64,000 bases of DNA, from assembly GCA_031472005.1 (NCBI GenBank), contig PZJY01000013.1, positions 248,001 to 312,000 of the forward strand, written 5' to 3'. Made by a program: the position numbers and the translations under genes. Source of the stretch: Tetracladium setigerum (taxonomy: Eukaryota; Ascomycota; Leotiomycetes; Helotiales). Numbering within the stretch: position 1 is the stretch's first letter; the number at the start of each line of letters is the position of its first letter. Shown here in pieces: positions 22,983-33,349 of the stretch. A model generated the notes under the pieces. That model was given only the letters and a program-made list of their open reading frames with translations, searched no databases and was not told the DNA's origin.

Positions 22983-23663
22983 ATGCCTCACGATACTCAC
23001 TCTTGTGCCGCCTTAGATCTACCTCACATAGTCGTTCATCCCTTCGATTGCTTCATCCCAAGGAGGGTCAGTATTTCCCCACCTCTATCCGCACAATTCT
23101 ATATCTGTACTGACAAACCTAGCTCAGCTGAATACACAGACTTCCCGATGGCGTTGCAGCATGGTAACGTCAAATATTCCAACCCACAGTTTCAGTAATT
23201 CGAACCTACTCGCTCGTACCGTCCTGCTTCCTCGTCGCGTGTTAGAATCCCTCGCATATTGGAACGCCCTCAGGCTTCTCGTGAGGCTCTCTGCAAACTT
23301 TGCCAGATGCTATGATTTGAAAAGGCAGGGGCGTTAACTCTCAGCGGTGTCCTCGTCGATCATAAATGCATGTTGCAGCAGCTACGGGGTGCCTAGCTCG
23401 GTGATGACGCGGCAATACAATACAGAGGTGGATCAGAAATGCCTAGGATGATATTGTGGCAAGGACACGAGCGGCACAGTCAAGAAGGCATTATCCATGT
23501 TGTTATCTGGCGGTGGGAGAACTGGGTCACATGCGGGCGGGCTGACGTGGAGGAAGATCATACGACCTCGGAAGGTGCAAGATTCGCATCCATTGCATAT
23601 GGAAGGTTGGATCTGGTGATTGAGGTTGTTTCAAAAATCTTTCAGCTTAGTGCACTGCTGTGA
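22983..23663 (+). pseudogene. Unidentified gene relic with three C-to-T type nonsense codons
   Basis: One plus-strand frame stays protein-like for about 227 codons from ATG 22983 but is interrupted by TAA (after NPQFQ), TGA (after CKLCQML) and TAG (after LQQLRGA). Each stop is explained by a single C-to-T change from CAA, CGA and CAG. Readable segments include SSSRVRIPRILERPQASRE and FEKAGALTLSGVLVDHKC. I do not recognise the family. A neighbouring stretch to about 24,096 in other frames may be more of the same relic. Confidence 0.45.
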
Positions 23664-24273
23664 CAGGATCGTACGCGCTGCTAGGAAGGGTACGGCATAG
23701 TTACTCTGCGGATTCTTGATGCTGCAATGGGAGGTTGGGATGTTTGGGCTGAGCTGTGCAAGAGATGTCGCGAGCTTCACGGGATGGGTGCGGCGGTTTG
23801 AATTTCGAGCAGAATTCTCGACTTCCTATGAATCCGAAGAGGGCTGGGAATTGCATGGTGACGAATCCTGGTTCGATGATCCTGCTGTGATTACAGGCGA
23901 CGAAGCGTTTACCACACGGACGAAGTTGAGGCACAAGTCAAGTCAACGCGAGGCGTTTTGCTGCGAGAAGATTGGGGGATTAACCAGCATATTTGACATC
24001 AGAGCTGGGCGGTTGGCCGGGATTGTACTCGAAATGCCTCACGTTCCCCGCAAGCCAGACACTCTAGGAGGATCTGCATCTTCCACAAGAGCTTAGAGAG
24101 CTGAGATTTCATGCACTAACGTCTACTTGATTTCGAGGCAGCCTACGGCAGTTAAGAGCGGCAAATCTTGCCTGTGGACGACACAAGTGCAATTCCGACG
24201 AGCTCATCATGTTGTATTTTAAACCGCTCGATTCTCTTCATCGATAATACCACAAATTCTCAGGCTTGTCGAG
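23664..24273. other. Degenerate stretch, possible continuation of the gene relic
   Basis: An open plus-strand frame of 126 codons (23716-24096) and a protein-like segment in another frame (LRILDAAMGGWDVWAELCK, about 23,704-23,770) overlap here. Neither is identified. I see no intact gene. Confidence 0.35.
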
Positions 24274-26120
24274 ATGGCCGCCCTTCAGAGTTCGAAATTT
24301 GTCTCATTTTTACTTTCCCCATCCAAACCACCATCCCGCAATAACAACTCTCTCCGGCCTGCTAAAACCAGACGTTCACCCAACACCAGCGGCAGCCAGA
24401 AAATACCCAATCCTGCGACCACTTTCCCCCTTCTGGCTATCACGATGGGGCAGATAGACGTATTGCAGCAAGATGTGGAAGTACGTGAAAAGGATGCACC
24501 CAAAGTGAAAGGTTCTAATCTGTCCATCTAGGTGGCAAGCGTGCCCTTGGTAATAGTGACAAACCAGACGACGATCTTCCATCTCTCGAGGAGATATTCC
24601 AGATTGCTCCGCATACGAAGATCTCTACCACAGCCTCGAAGACTGAGCGCACGCTTCAGCATGTAGAACAGCCAGCCCTTATCGGGTCTGGACCGCAAGC
24701 TAGTCGAACAAAAGTTGGACTGGGTGAACATAAGGGCGATAGTCTAGGTAGCTGAACCGGCTGTCCTTCATGCGAAGAAGCGCTAATTACACGCAGATCA
24801 TCCAATGACCTCGATGATAACGAATCAGATGAGACAGGTACTGGGGATAGGGCCGAAGGCGCTTCTGGTGACGTCGATGCTGCTCATAATGGACGGAATA
24901 CTTGTCTGCGTACCACCTTCGCGACTTTAGTTCGAACTCACATCCGGGCATACAAAGTCCACTGACGCGTCCGGTCCATGGTATGACGTTGAGAAGGGCT
25001 GCTATATCGACGAGCCTACTTCACGACTTGCATCTTGTGAGCGGCAATGCACCCCTCCCTTTACAAGAGCAACAACAGATCTTCCCCCAATCCTCCCAGC
25101 CGCTACAAGATTAGATCAACCAGCAAGGTATCGACTATATCACCCAGAGCAAAAAATTCGTGTCACAATAGAAGAGCCGCAAGATTCCCTCGAGTCGATG
25201 CCTCAGACGAGAGCGAGAAGGAGGGTTCGGCGATGCAACAAGCGGCGGAGAGAGGAGGGAAAGGGGGGCAGGATGAGGAGGAGGAAGATGTGATAGGAGC
25301 AATGGAGGAGACAGAGATACAATGACAGCAGGAGCATAAAAAGAGGAGCGAGCTGGAAAGAGAAGATGCAGAACTTGATGAGTCGGCTCTGGAGGAATAC
25401 TCGCATAACCGGAGAGGAAGAGAGTAGCCTAGTCGATTTAAGGACGAGGACTGTGATTGTGATTCTATTGACGAAGAATACGAAGACATACGCCCAGCAA
25501 AACGGCGGAGGCTACCGTCGCCACTCAGTGATGAAGGTCTTGAGGGTCGTGGTCAGCATTGCTTCTAGGCCCGATATCAAACAACGCCGTTGCTTACCAC
25601 CTACAGCTACTGTGTGCGATCTAAGCCTATGCCTACTCGTGCTCAAACTTCGGCAGCTGATGAGTAACTTTGTGCTCCGCATCCTTTCCGGGACCTTCTG
25701 GTACAAAGAAATCGAAGTTGCTGCCGAGTACGAGGAATGGCCCTTCCATTGCTTCCTCAAAAGCACCAGTACTAGGCCCAACACAACTTTCAATCCTGAG
25801 TTTCGCCTGACCGACGTCCCAGAACACCTTGGACTGCCGGCTCCCTTTGAACCCTTTTAAGCCAATTTCGAATACCTCACAGCATTATTATTCATTCCAA
25901 GACTCGCAATTTGAAGTCGGCGCCTTCAAGAAAGCGCGCTCCATGGACACCAGAGGAGGATGTGACTTTAGTGAAGATGAAAGAGGAGGAAAATTGTTCG
26001 TGGGAAGATATCTCTATTACCTTGCCTTCCCATCCTCGGGTTCAATCCAAGTACGCTACTCCACAAAGTTCAGGAGGCTCATCATTGGTGGCGCCAGATT
26101 GAGAAAACGTCAACGCTCCT
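24274..26120 (+). pseudogene. Myb/SANT-like nuclear protein, decayed paralogue (copy A)
   Basis: Pieces of one gene in order: an N-terminal exon from ATG 24274, an acceptor with TTCTAATC...CATCTAG before GGKRALGNSDKPDDDLPSLEE (about 24,535), an intron about 24,751-24,799 with GCGCTAATTAC branch, an acidic exon (NDLDDNESDETGTG), a basic segment (RVRRCNKRRR), a nuclear-signal-like AKRRRLPSPLSDEGLE, and a C-terminal Myb/SANT motif (KRAPWTPEEDVTLVKMKEEE ... SWEDISITLP ... GSIQVRYSTK). Several in-frame TAG/TAA/TGA codons and a one-base break near 26,037 interrupt it. It shares layout with the copies at 48.0-49.8 kb and 51.5-52.2 kb, including the intron after the LPSLEE/LPSIEE exon. Probably dead; exact exon edges uncertain. 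Confidence 0.5.
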
Positions 26121-26270
26121 AGGTTGAGCGCATGCACCTATTCCAATGCAAAATATCACATCAGTCAACCAATTCGTCAATAAATCAATTCTTGAATGCC
26201 TAAATCGTTCTACCCCCACCAAACAATAATGTTCCAGCATCCACTTTTCACAAAGTATTCGAACTGCCTA

Positions 26271-26839
26271 TCAGGCAATGCGAGCCTCTTTTAGTGCGGG
26301 TTGCTCATCCCAAGCCGAGCCAGTCAGTCCTTCGTATAAAACATACATTATAATAGCAACAAGTGTTGTAATTGTTGTCACAGCTGCGGTCCTGAATGCT
26401 GTGACTATCCACTGACGGCCATGGGCTGCGCAGACAGTGAGCAGTGCCGTACCAAAAGTAAGGCCAGAGTCCAAGATGGTAGGTCTACCCTTGTTAAGAT
26501 ATTTATCACCATGCACGAGTCGAGAAGGGACACTCACACAAGTGCCCAATCTATCGGCCAGACGTACTTATCCCTATTTGCCCAACAGAGCCAGGACAAT
26601 GCAACTATGCCACAGATTAAAGCGCTCCCTACCATCGCTAACGAGGGAGCATCTTGAGCTGTGCTAAGCACAGCTTTCCCAGCCCTTCCGAAGCCATCTA
26701 GGGCAAGGGAGTTATGGATTGAAGCGAACATTACGGGAAGGAGGCCGAAACCGGCAAGAGGGCCGGTGAAGAGAAGAGCAAGCATGTTCGCATTTACTAT
26801 TTTTGGTACCTCGGTTTTTACCTTCATCCAAGATGCCAT
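26271..26839 (-). CDS. Small polytopic membrane protein, unknown function
   Basis: Two exons: 26839-26538 and 26484-26271, joined by a 53-nt GTGAGT...TAG intron that keeps frame; about 171 residues. Start MASWMKVKTEVPK is the first ATG after which composition becomes strongly hydrophobic. Four or five predicted helices: ANMLALLFTGPLAGFGLLPV, SLAMVGSALICGIVALSWL, LTFGTALLTVCAAHG, AAVTTITTLVAIIMYVLYEG, with a short polar C-terminus. No family recognised. It lies 750 bp downstream of the sirtuin-Ulp1 gene on the same strand. Confidence 0.7.
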
Positions 26840-27587
26840 GATTACAAGACGAGGTCCAGACCTTGTACAGCTGGGTTCTGAATGGCAGCCACTTGAGTGA
26901 TCTTGGTGCAGGAAAAGCCGGCGAATTCGATCACGGAGCGCTGGAAATGGCACAATTCGGGGTTGACTTTTATCAATCTCGACAGCTTCGACTCGAGGAG
27001 GATCTCGAAGTAAAAGATGGGAAGGCTTCGAATGAGACTTATTGAAGTTGTTTGCAGGTGAATCTGGCATAGCTGCAAGTGTTGATACTCAAAGACTGAA
27101 GCAAGGGAATCAATATCACCTTTATATGTATCGGTCAAGTGCAAAAAGTGGCTTGGTACTGGAAACGGATGCATCAAATATGGACTGTTGGCGCACGCGG
27201 TACTTTGAAAGCTGCCATTTTGGGCACCGCCAAAAGTGAAGCCTAGATTCGAAACGGGCCCTTGGTGTCATGAATTGTTCAAGCGAAGGATCATTACGCG
27301 ATTGGCTCCTCATTGGTTATGCGGCGAAGTCGAACCTCGGTCTTTGCAGCACGTAGTTCTACGTCTCACACAGAAAGATTTCGGTGTCTTAATTGAAGTG
27401 AGGACAGTAAAGAGCTCCCTGCACCAAGAGTATTTGGAGAAGTAATAGTAACATTGAACAGGGAGGAGGCTCCAAGTGGAGACTGCTCCTCGATTGGCAA
27501 TGTACTTTACTACCAAGGTGGAACTACAGCAAATCAGGCTTTATTTGTTTTTGATATTATCTACTTGTATTGCTCTATCTGCTTTGA
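26840..27587. other. Intergenic region
   Basis: Between the small membrane protein and the 3' end of the sirtuin-Ulp1 gene, both minus strand; it must hold the membrane-protein promoter. Overlapping short frames on both strands show no motif. Confidence 0.55.
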
Positions 27588-30376
27588 TTATTTTCTAGTT
27601 CTGACCATCTGTTCAAAAGGCAAGGCTTCGTTTGCGGACTCTATGGGAAGATCCCATGTGGGTAGGCCGTCATGCATCAAGGTCCAATGCAGAGCATCCG
27701 CAGCTTTGAGTCTTTCTATGATTCCATTATCCGGCTCTTCCAGCCTCGAACGAATTCCCTCCAAAAGCACTTTGCGATTAGACATTGTTAGTGTCTCCAA
27801 CAAGTATGTCGTGTTTGGGACAGCGCACAGCACAACACTCGGGTGTTCCAGATCGTCCTTGAATATATCGGCCAGCTCAGTCCAAATTAATGCTCTCCTT
27901 GCCCGTTTTAAAATATATTTCCAATTAGCCAGATCAGTGATCTCAAGTTTATCCATCACCTTCATGACAGTTTCTTTAGGAACTGCGCTACGATCATGTG
28001 GGCTCCTGTTGAAATCCTTCATTACTGCCCAGAATTGACGAGAAAACTCATAGTGGATGTACCGTTGTTTTAAAGCCCGCTTCTCTATCCTAATCATGAG
28101 CCACAACTTTGAAAGCTCTAGGTTCTCTGTTGCTAAGTTCGAGTGTTGTTTGTGCGTGGCTCGTTCTATTGTTACGGCCTCTCTCAGCGTATTAAGCATC
28201 GTCGCCTCCCTTGCAAATGCGGAGGCGATGTGCTCAGGACTCCTTTTCTCGTCTGCTCCAGAACTACTAGAATCAGAAATAGGGGATGGCGATACAAATA
28301 GCTCTGACTGATCATTGCAATTTCGGTCGTTGGGTATGATCATGCAATCACTGTCGTCACTATTACTGTCCTCGATGAGTTGTGGTGGGGTTCCTTTGGT
28401 CTTTGTTTCTTTCTCTTTGAGCTCTTGATACTGGCTTTCCGAAGGGTCAAGGCTTGAAGCTAGGAGCTCCGCCAAGACTCTTTCCCTGAATGATGGAAAT
28501 AAATCATTGCTCTCGGCCTGGGTGAGATGTGGCCGCCCAGCAATTAAGAGACGAATCCCCATGAGGACGAAGAGGCCGCAGTCCGTGCCATTATTCTGTT
28601 TTGGACTAGGTGAGGCACTCAACTTCTTTATTGTTTTATTATAGAACCATTGTTGAATCCAGTCCAGTAGAGCTACCGGAGCATCCCCGCCAATACTATC
28701 ATAATATGTCCACTGCATAGCACCTTCCTTGTTTCTTGATTCTATGACAGCGAAACTCCAGTGGTAGTTCTCCTGGTTGACTGGGAGATATATTGTATAT
28801 GTACCAGTTTCGAGGAGCTCTGTAAACCATCTGTACGGCCGATCGTGGGGCATCTCCATGGTGAAGGAGTGTGCGATTTTCTTTCTCGGAGATGCAATAG
28901 ACCTCTGAAGGAGCTCAAGATATGCATTAATAATCTCGTCATTGAGATATTCTCCTTGCTTTAAGCGCCAGAGGGACTTTTCTGGTTCTGCCCGGTAACC
29001 AAGTTTGATGATTTTAGTGACGACAGTCGAACTTTCACGTACACTTTCAGTACGGTTTTGCGCAGTCTTGCGAACAACCACTTTAACAACAACTTCGCTT
29101 AATCTTTTTGACATTTCAATTCTCCAACAGTCTATCAGTTTTGGCAGGATGCCCGCGTCCTTAGATGGCGCGCCTCTAAGTACCGGCAATGGCTTGTTGA
29201 CTGCCGCCCAATCGGACTTGGATTTGCTACTAGTTGAGCTAGTAACTTGGGATCGCTCTGCGGAGGCAAAGATTAACTCCCCATTCTCTTTAACTTTGAG
29301 GATCTTTGACTTATTCTCGTGCTGCTGGAAGATTTTGGAGAGAGAATCGGTATCTAACTCAGCCAAGGCTCGATTTAGCGCGGCTCCGGGCGACCTTGCA
29401 ATAAAAAGTGGCTTGCATCTCTGCTGTAGATCTTGTATCTGGCTATCGCTTAAAACAAGAGGGACTTTCAACCACCAAGTGGACACGTGCATTGCAACTG
29501 TTTCGCAGTTCCCTTCAATGACGAGGTCAAAGCAATCAAGATCTTGGGTTGGGCCCTTGAGGTTGATCCAGATAGCAATCCCACCACTCCGACGAACTGC
29601 GGTGCACAAATCCTTCGCTAGCTTTTTTGCAGATTTAATTTTGAGAGCAGTGCCTACTACTATGACTACATCGAGCTTTTTTTGCAGATCTGCATCAGCG
29701 ACGCTGCTGATAGCATCCGCATCCGGATAGTCGTCATCAAGATATAGCCAGACTCTAGGTCTCAAGACAGGAACTTTTCCTGTTCGCTTATGCGCCTTGC
29801 ACTCAGTACAGGGAGGCAGGGATGATTCTGAGGCGAACAATGCTGGGTCAAAATGAGACAAGTGTCGAGGATCGCCCTGGCATCTAATAGTCCTTAAGTC
29901 TCCGTGTAGCTGAATTGTCTTCGGCCATGGCCCCTTCGGCGGCAAAGGGATTTGAGTCTTTAACGGTGCCAACTGTGTGTCAAGCCCATCAATATTTTGA
30001 GTATATAACCGGTGCAGGCGACCTTCTTTGGCAATGGCTTCGAGCACGCGGTGAAATTGAGTTGGGCTTGCGGCCTGCATGCGGTGATACATATCAGAAA
30101 ACATTTCGTTTAAGAGTTTTGTATCGTCGTTATTATTATACATGCTCATATTGAAGATTGATGTGCTAGCCATTGGCATAGCGTCAAAGGTAGGGACTTT
30201 ATAGTTTAGCAGGTGAGACAGTGTAAGAGAAGCTACTTACTTCCAGCTTCTGCAGAGATTCCTGCTCCTGCTATGACAACGATTTTTTTCTTCTCGCGTA
30301 ATGCGTTGATCAATGGACATAGCTGCAAATGCGCGACATAGTCTGGCAAAGAAGCTAGTTTAATTCGCTCAACCAT
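27588..30376 (-). CDS. Sirtuin-Ulp1 fusion: NAD-dependent deacylase joined to a C48 SUMO-type protease
   Basis: Two exons: 30376-30241 and 30196-27588, with a 44-nt GTAAGT...AAAG intron whose removal completes the sirtuin motif GAGISAEAGIPTF; about 914 residues. Residues 1 to about 290 are a sirtuin: the GAGIS loop, LYTQNIDGLD (about 110-118), catalytic His in QLHGDL (about 143), CTEC (about 175-178), VVGTALK (about 225-231) and IAIWINLKGP. The first zinc half-site is odd: CQGD has one Cys where CxxC is usual. Residues about 455-600 are a Ulp1/SENP (C48) fold with YLNDEIINAYLELL, catalytic His in NYHWSFAVIE (about 524), Asp in TYYDSIGGD (about 545), Gln in PKQNNGTD and Cys in TDCGLFVL (about 585). 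The last 300 residues (acidic, then helical) are unidentified. Expected activity: lysine deacylation plus SUMO or ubiquitin-like cleavage, probably nuclear. The frame is intact throughout. Confidence 0.9.
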
Positions 30377-30606
30377 ATTATGTGATATAATTGTATTTAG
30401 TAGAAAAGTTCTTGAACATCTCTTATAAATGATTTTTGCATGGTCGGGCCCTTTTCATTACTAATTGGGGGTGCCACTTCTGAAAGCCTCCCGTTCTGGC
30501 GCCTAGAGATCAGGTTTTGGCTGCTTCCGAAGCAATTCACCTTTCTTGAGATCTGCTTTTACAATTTGAAATATTATGTGTTCGATTCTATATAACTACA
30601 GTATAG

Positions 30607-32507
30607 CTAGTCTGAAGGCTGATAATCTAGCTCTTTTAAAGTAATATCTTTGTTAAGCGAAGTCCGTAGCACAGACCTAAGCTCATCTCGAATCTTCGAT
30701 GATGCAGATACTTGAATCGTTAGCACAAGATAACATTCTCAATATGCGACAGTCTTACCTGTTATAATCATTCTAGGCGTACTTGTATACACGGGCAAGG
30801 TTCCAGGCTCATGAATCAGTTCTCCACTTGGCCGCTCCAAGATAACCTCTCTTCGTCCTCTTTCTATTTCCGCTGCCCTCTTGTCCTCCATCTTTCGTAT
30901 GGCTTCAATCTCCTGCATCTTTCTCTTTTCAACTTCTTCAATCTCAGCTTTTAACACACGCTCCGTCGGGAGTGGTCCTGGTAGTATCTTTGCTCGGTTT
31001 GAAAGCTCATGGGGTATTAACCGGCTCGTATAGAGCGTTATTGAAAGGCCCTGGTAGCGTTAGGAAGAGCTAGCCGAATTGAAGCTCTAACTTACACAAT
31101 TGTCCCTCAATTTCCGATCCTCTACCAAGACCCAATTGAATAGCGGATATACTGCTTTGAAAAGTCCTGTATATATTCCTTGAGTGAGGCAAGCTACGGT
31201 AGAGAAGTCAGACTCACCAATGTCTTCACACTCCCAGGCTAAACAGATTCGGCGTGCTCGAACTTCACGAGCAAGCGTGCCCTGAACCAGCCGTTCCAAA
31301 AGTGGCAATTGTGCTACGATACCATAGCCGCTTGCAATCATGGAAACATACTCGTAGTTTCCCACCGATACGATAGTGCCATGCGGCCCAGTAAATAGCA
31401 CGCGGCCCAGTCCTCCGCTCTGCCCACTCGCGGTTATTGCGCGAGACTGAAGGATCTTAGTCCATCCACGGCGAGGCTTGATCACAAGTTCCAGCTTCGT
31501 CTGTCGCTTGCCAGTCCAAGAGGCAACTACAAATGGATGGGTTTGCATGAAGATCCAGGGACGTACGCCAAGCGATGGGAGATACAAATTAATGTATTGT
31601 CCAGCTTTCATCTTCAAAGATTCTTGCAGAATTATCGTCAATTGTATAGGGCTATTTTCATCTTCACCGGGATACTTGAAGACCTCTCCCACTCTGGGTA
31701 ACCTTCTGTTTTTGGCACGCGCGACGACTCCATTGCGGTATAGCAGGAGCACTCCTTCGTATGCGGAAGTGGCTATAAAGATCCCCAAAGATATGTAGAA
31801 GTACAATCGAGGCAACAGCGTCGACGGGACATGGAGTAGAGCTGATATGGCAACAATAGCTGCCAGTAATTGGTGCGAGCGAAGGAAGATCTCGTAGAAC
31901 CATCTGCGGAGCGGAGACCAGGACCAGGACAGTATAATGATCAAACCAAGAGATGAACCACTCTATAACATATCAGTGGGCCTGAAAAGATAATACTGAT
32001 GAAAGAACTTACTACTACCGCAGATAGGTCTGCGGTATCACGTAAAGGGAGGGCCGTATGGGAGAAGAGTATGGCGAACACATGGAACAATACCAGACTG
32101 CAGGACATCATCCCAACGGAACGGTGCATCAACCGAAAGTTGCTCAATGAGATACCAAGAATATCAGCCAGAAAGCCCAGGTGTGGGCCTAGGAAGAGGG
32201 GGATCATGTTGATTAGTGAGAGATTGCCGGCTCGTAAACCGGCTTTTGCAATGTCAGAGACTTGAAAACTAACGCAGAAAGAATTGCAGGCAATGTACAC
32301 GAGCTGAATTATAAGATCTGCACATGTCCACGGGCCTAGGAGTCGATGACGGCGAATAAGGTAAGGGTATGTTAGGTACCTTAAAATTTGTTGGAGGAAG
32401 GGTGGTGTGGAGATGGTGAGATATGGAAGCCAAGGAATGAGATTGATGAGAAGAGGGACGAAAAGGACGCCACCCAAGCCGATGGCATATGCTAGGGTGA
32501 TTTCCAT
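30607..32507 (-). CDS. Ferric reductase-type transmembrane NAD(P)H oxidoreductase (FRE family)
   Basis: Five exons: 32507-32013, 31962-31218, 31166-31096, 31050-30759 and 30710-30607; all four introns are 45-51 nt GT-AG and keep frame, giving 568 residues. Helices in the N-terminal half carry two bis-His pairs: MHRSVGMMSCSLVLFH and SHQLLAAIVAISALLH, both H-x13-H to H-x14-H, the haem ligands. The FAD-binding motif is HPFVVASW and the NAD(P)H part has TGPHGTIVSVGNYEYV. Expected role: electron transfer across a membrane to Fe(III) or Cu(II) for uptake. Unusual: a highly charged helix (EEVEKRKMQEIEAIRKMEDK) within the NAD(P)H-binding part. The tail ends KELDYQPSD. Its start lies 204 bp from a MITE, so the promoter may contain or abut the insertion. 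The sirtuin-Ulp1 gene follows in tandem 230 bp downstream. Confidence 0.88.
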
Positions 32508-32710
32508 GATGAGCGTGATGATTGATTAATGTTAGGTAGGTCAAAGTTTTATATTTAACTGTCAAGATTGGGTAAAAGCCGGAAGTGGCACCTTCTCTAT
32601 GATAGCAAGGCAAATACTAACAACGAAGCCAAAATCAGCTACTGCGTGCGTCAAGGCTCAGACATAATCTTTTACGCAAATTCATACTGATTTCAGATTC
32701 TATATTACTA

Positions 32711-32957
32711 ACGTCCGTCCCTGCGTGGCGGAAAACCCGGTGTGCCGGAAATAACCAATCAGATCGCAGGAATCCCGCACATTTCTCTATTATTTCCTCT
32801 TTAGAATAACCATAATAGGATTTTATTTTGTTATATGCTTAGTAATAAGTATAAGAAACTAGTGGCGCCTATTTTAATCTATATAGCGACTCGCTAATGC
32901 TTAAATTCAATTTGATTTTCCGGCACACCGGGTTTTCCGCCACGCAGGGACGGACGT
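32711..32957. mobile_element. MITE with Tc1/mariner-type ends (copy 1)
   Basis: A 247-bp non-coding element bounded by perfect inverted repeats of about 42 bp (starting ACGTCCGTCCCTGCG and ending as its reverse complement), flanked by TA on both sides (32709-32710 and 32958-32959), the target duplication of Tc1/mariner elements. The inside is AT-rich. It sits about 200 bp upstream of the ferric reductase start. The perfect ends suggest recent movement. Confidence 0.88.
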
Positions 32958-33349
32958 TAGGTTACTTTAGAAAGATTAAAGAATGAACAGAAGCAAAAGA
33001 AAACATTATCAAGTTATAAAAAGGGCAAGGAAATACCTGTCTAAAACCACATAGTGATTAAAGCAAAAAATCCCAAGCAAATGAAGAAACGAAGCCTAAA
33101 CACGAATAACATCATAGCTTTGCCTCTTTGCCTAGATCAACTAAAATTTCCCAATTAAGTTCCCTCCGATGTTCGCTCTATCAGGTGCGTAATTCTAAAA
33201 TCTCTCTTAATAAAAAAAAATTAGAGGAAGATAATATAAAGACCAAATAACACCCCAAAAATGAAAACTCAGAAAGTTATTAGGGTGAAATGAAAAAAAA
33301 AAACCAGGATTCCTACGCAAAACGACTCAAATTCAAATGCAAAGTTCAA
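32958..33349. other. Intergenic region, nothing recognised
   Basis: AT-rich stretch between the MITE and the 3' end of the E/D/K-tract protein gene. Contains short A runs only. Confidence 0.55.

Noticed and set aside
28057..29730. Long plus-strand frames (84-241 codons) opposite the sirtuin-Ulp1 gene
   Set aside because: Antisense shadows; the minus frame carries complete catalytic motifs.
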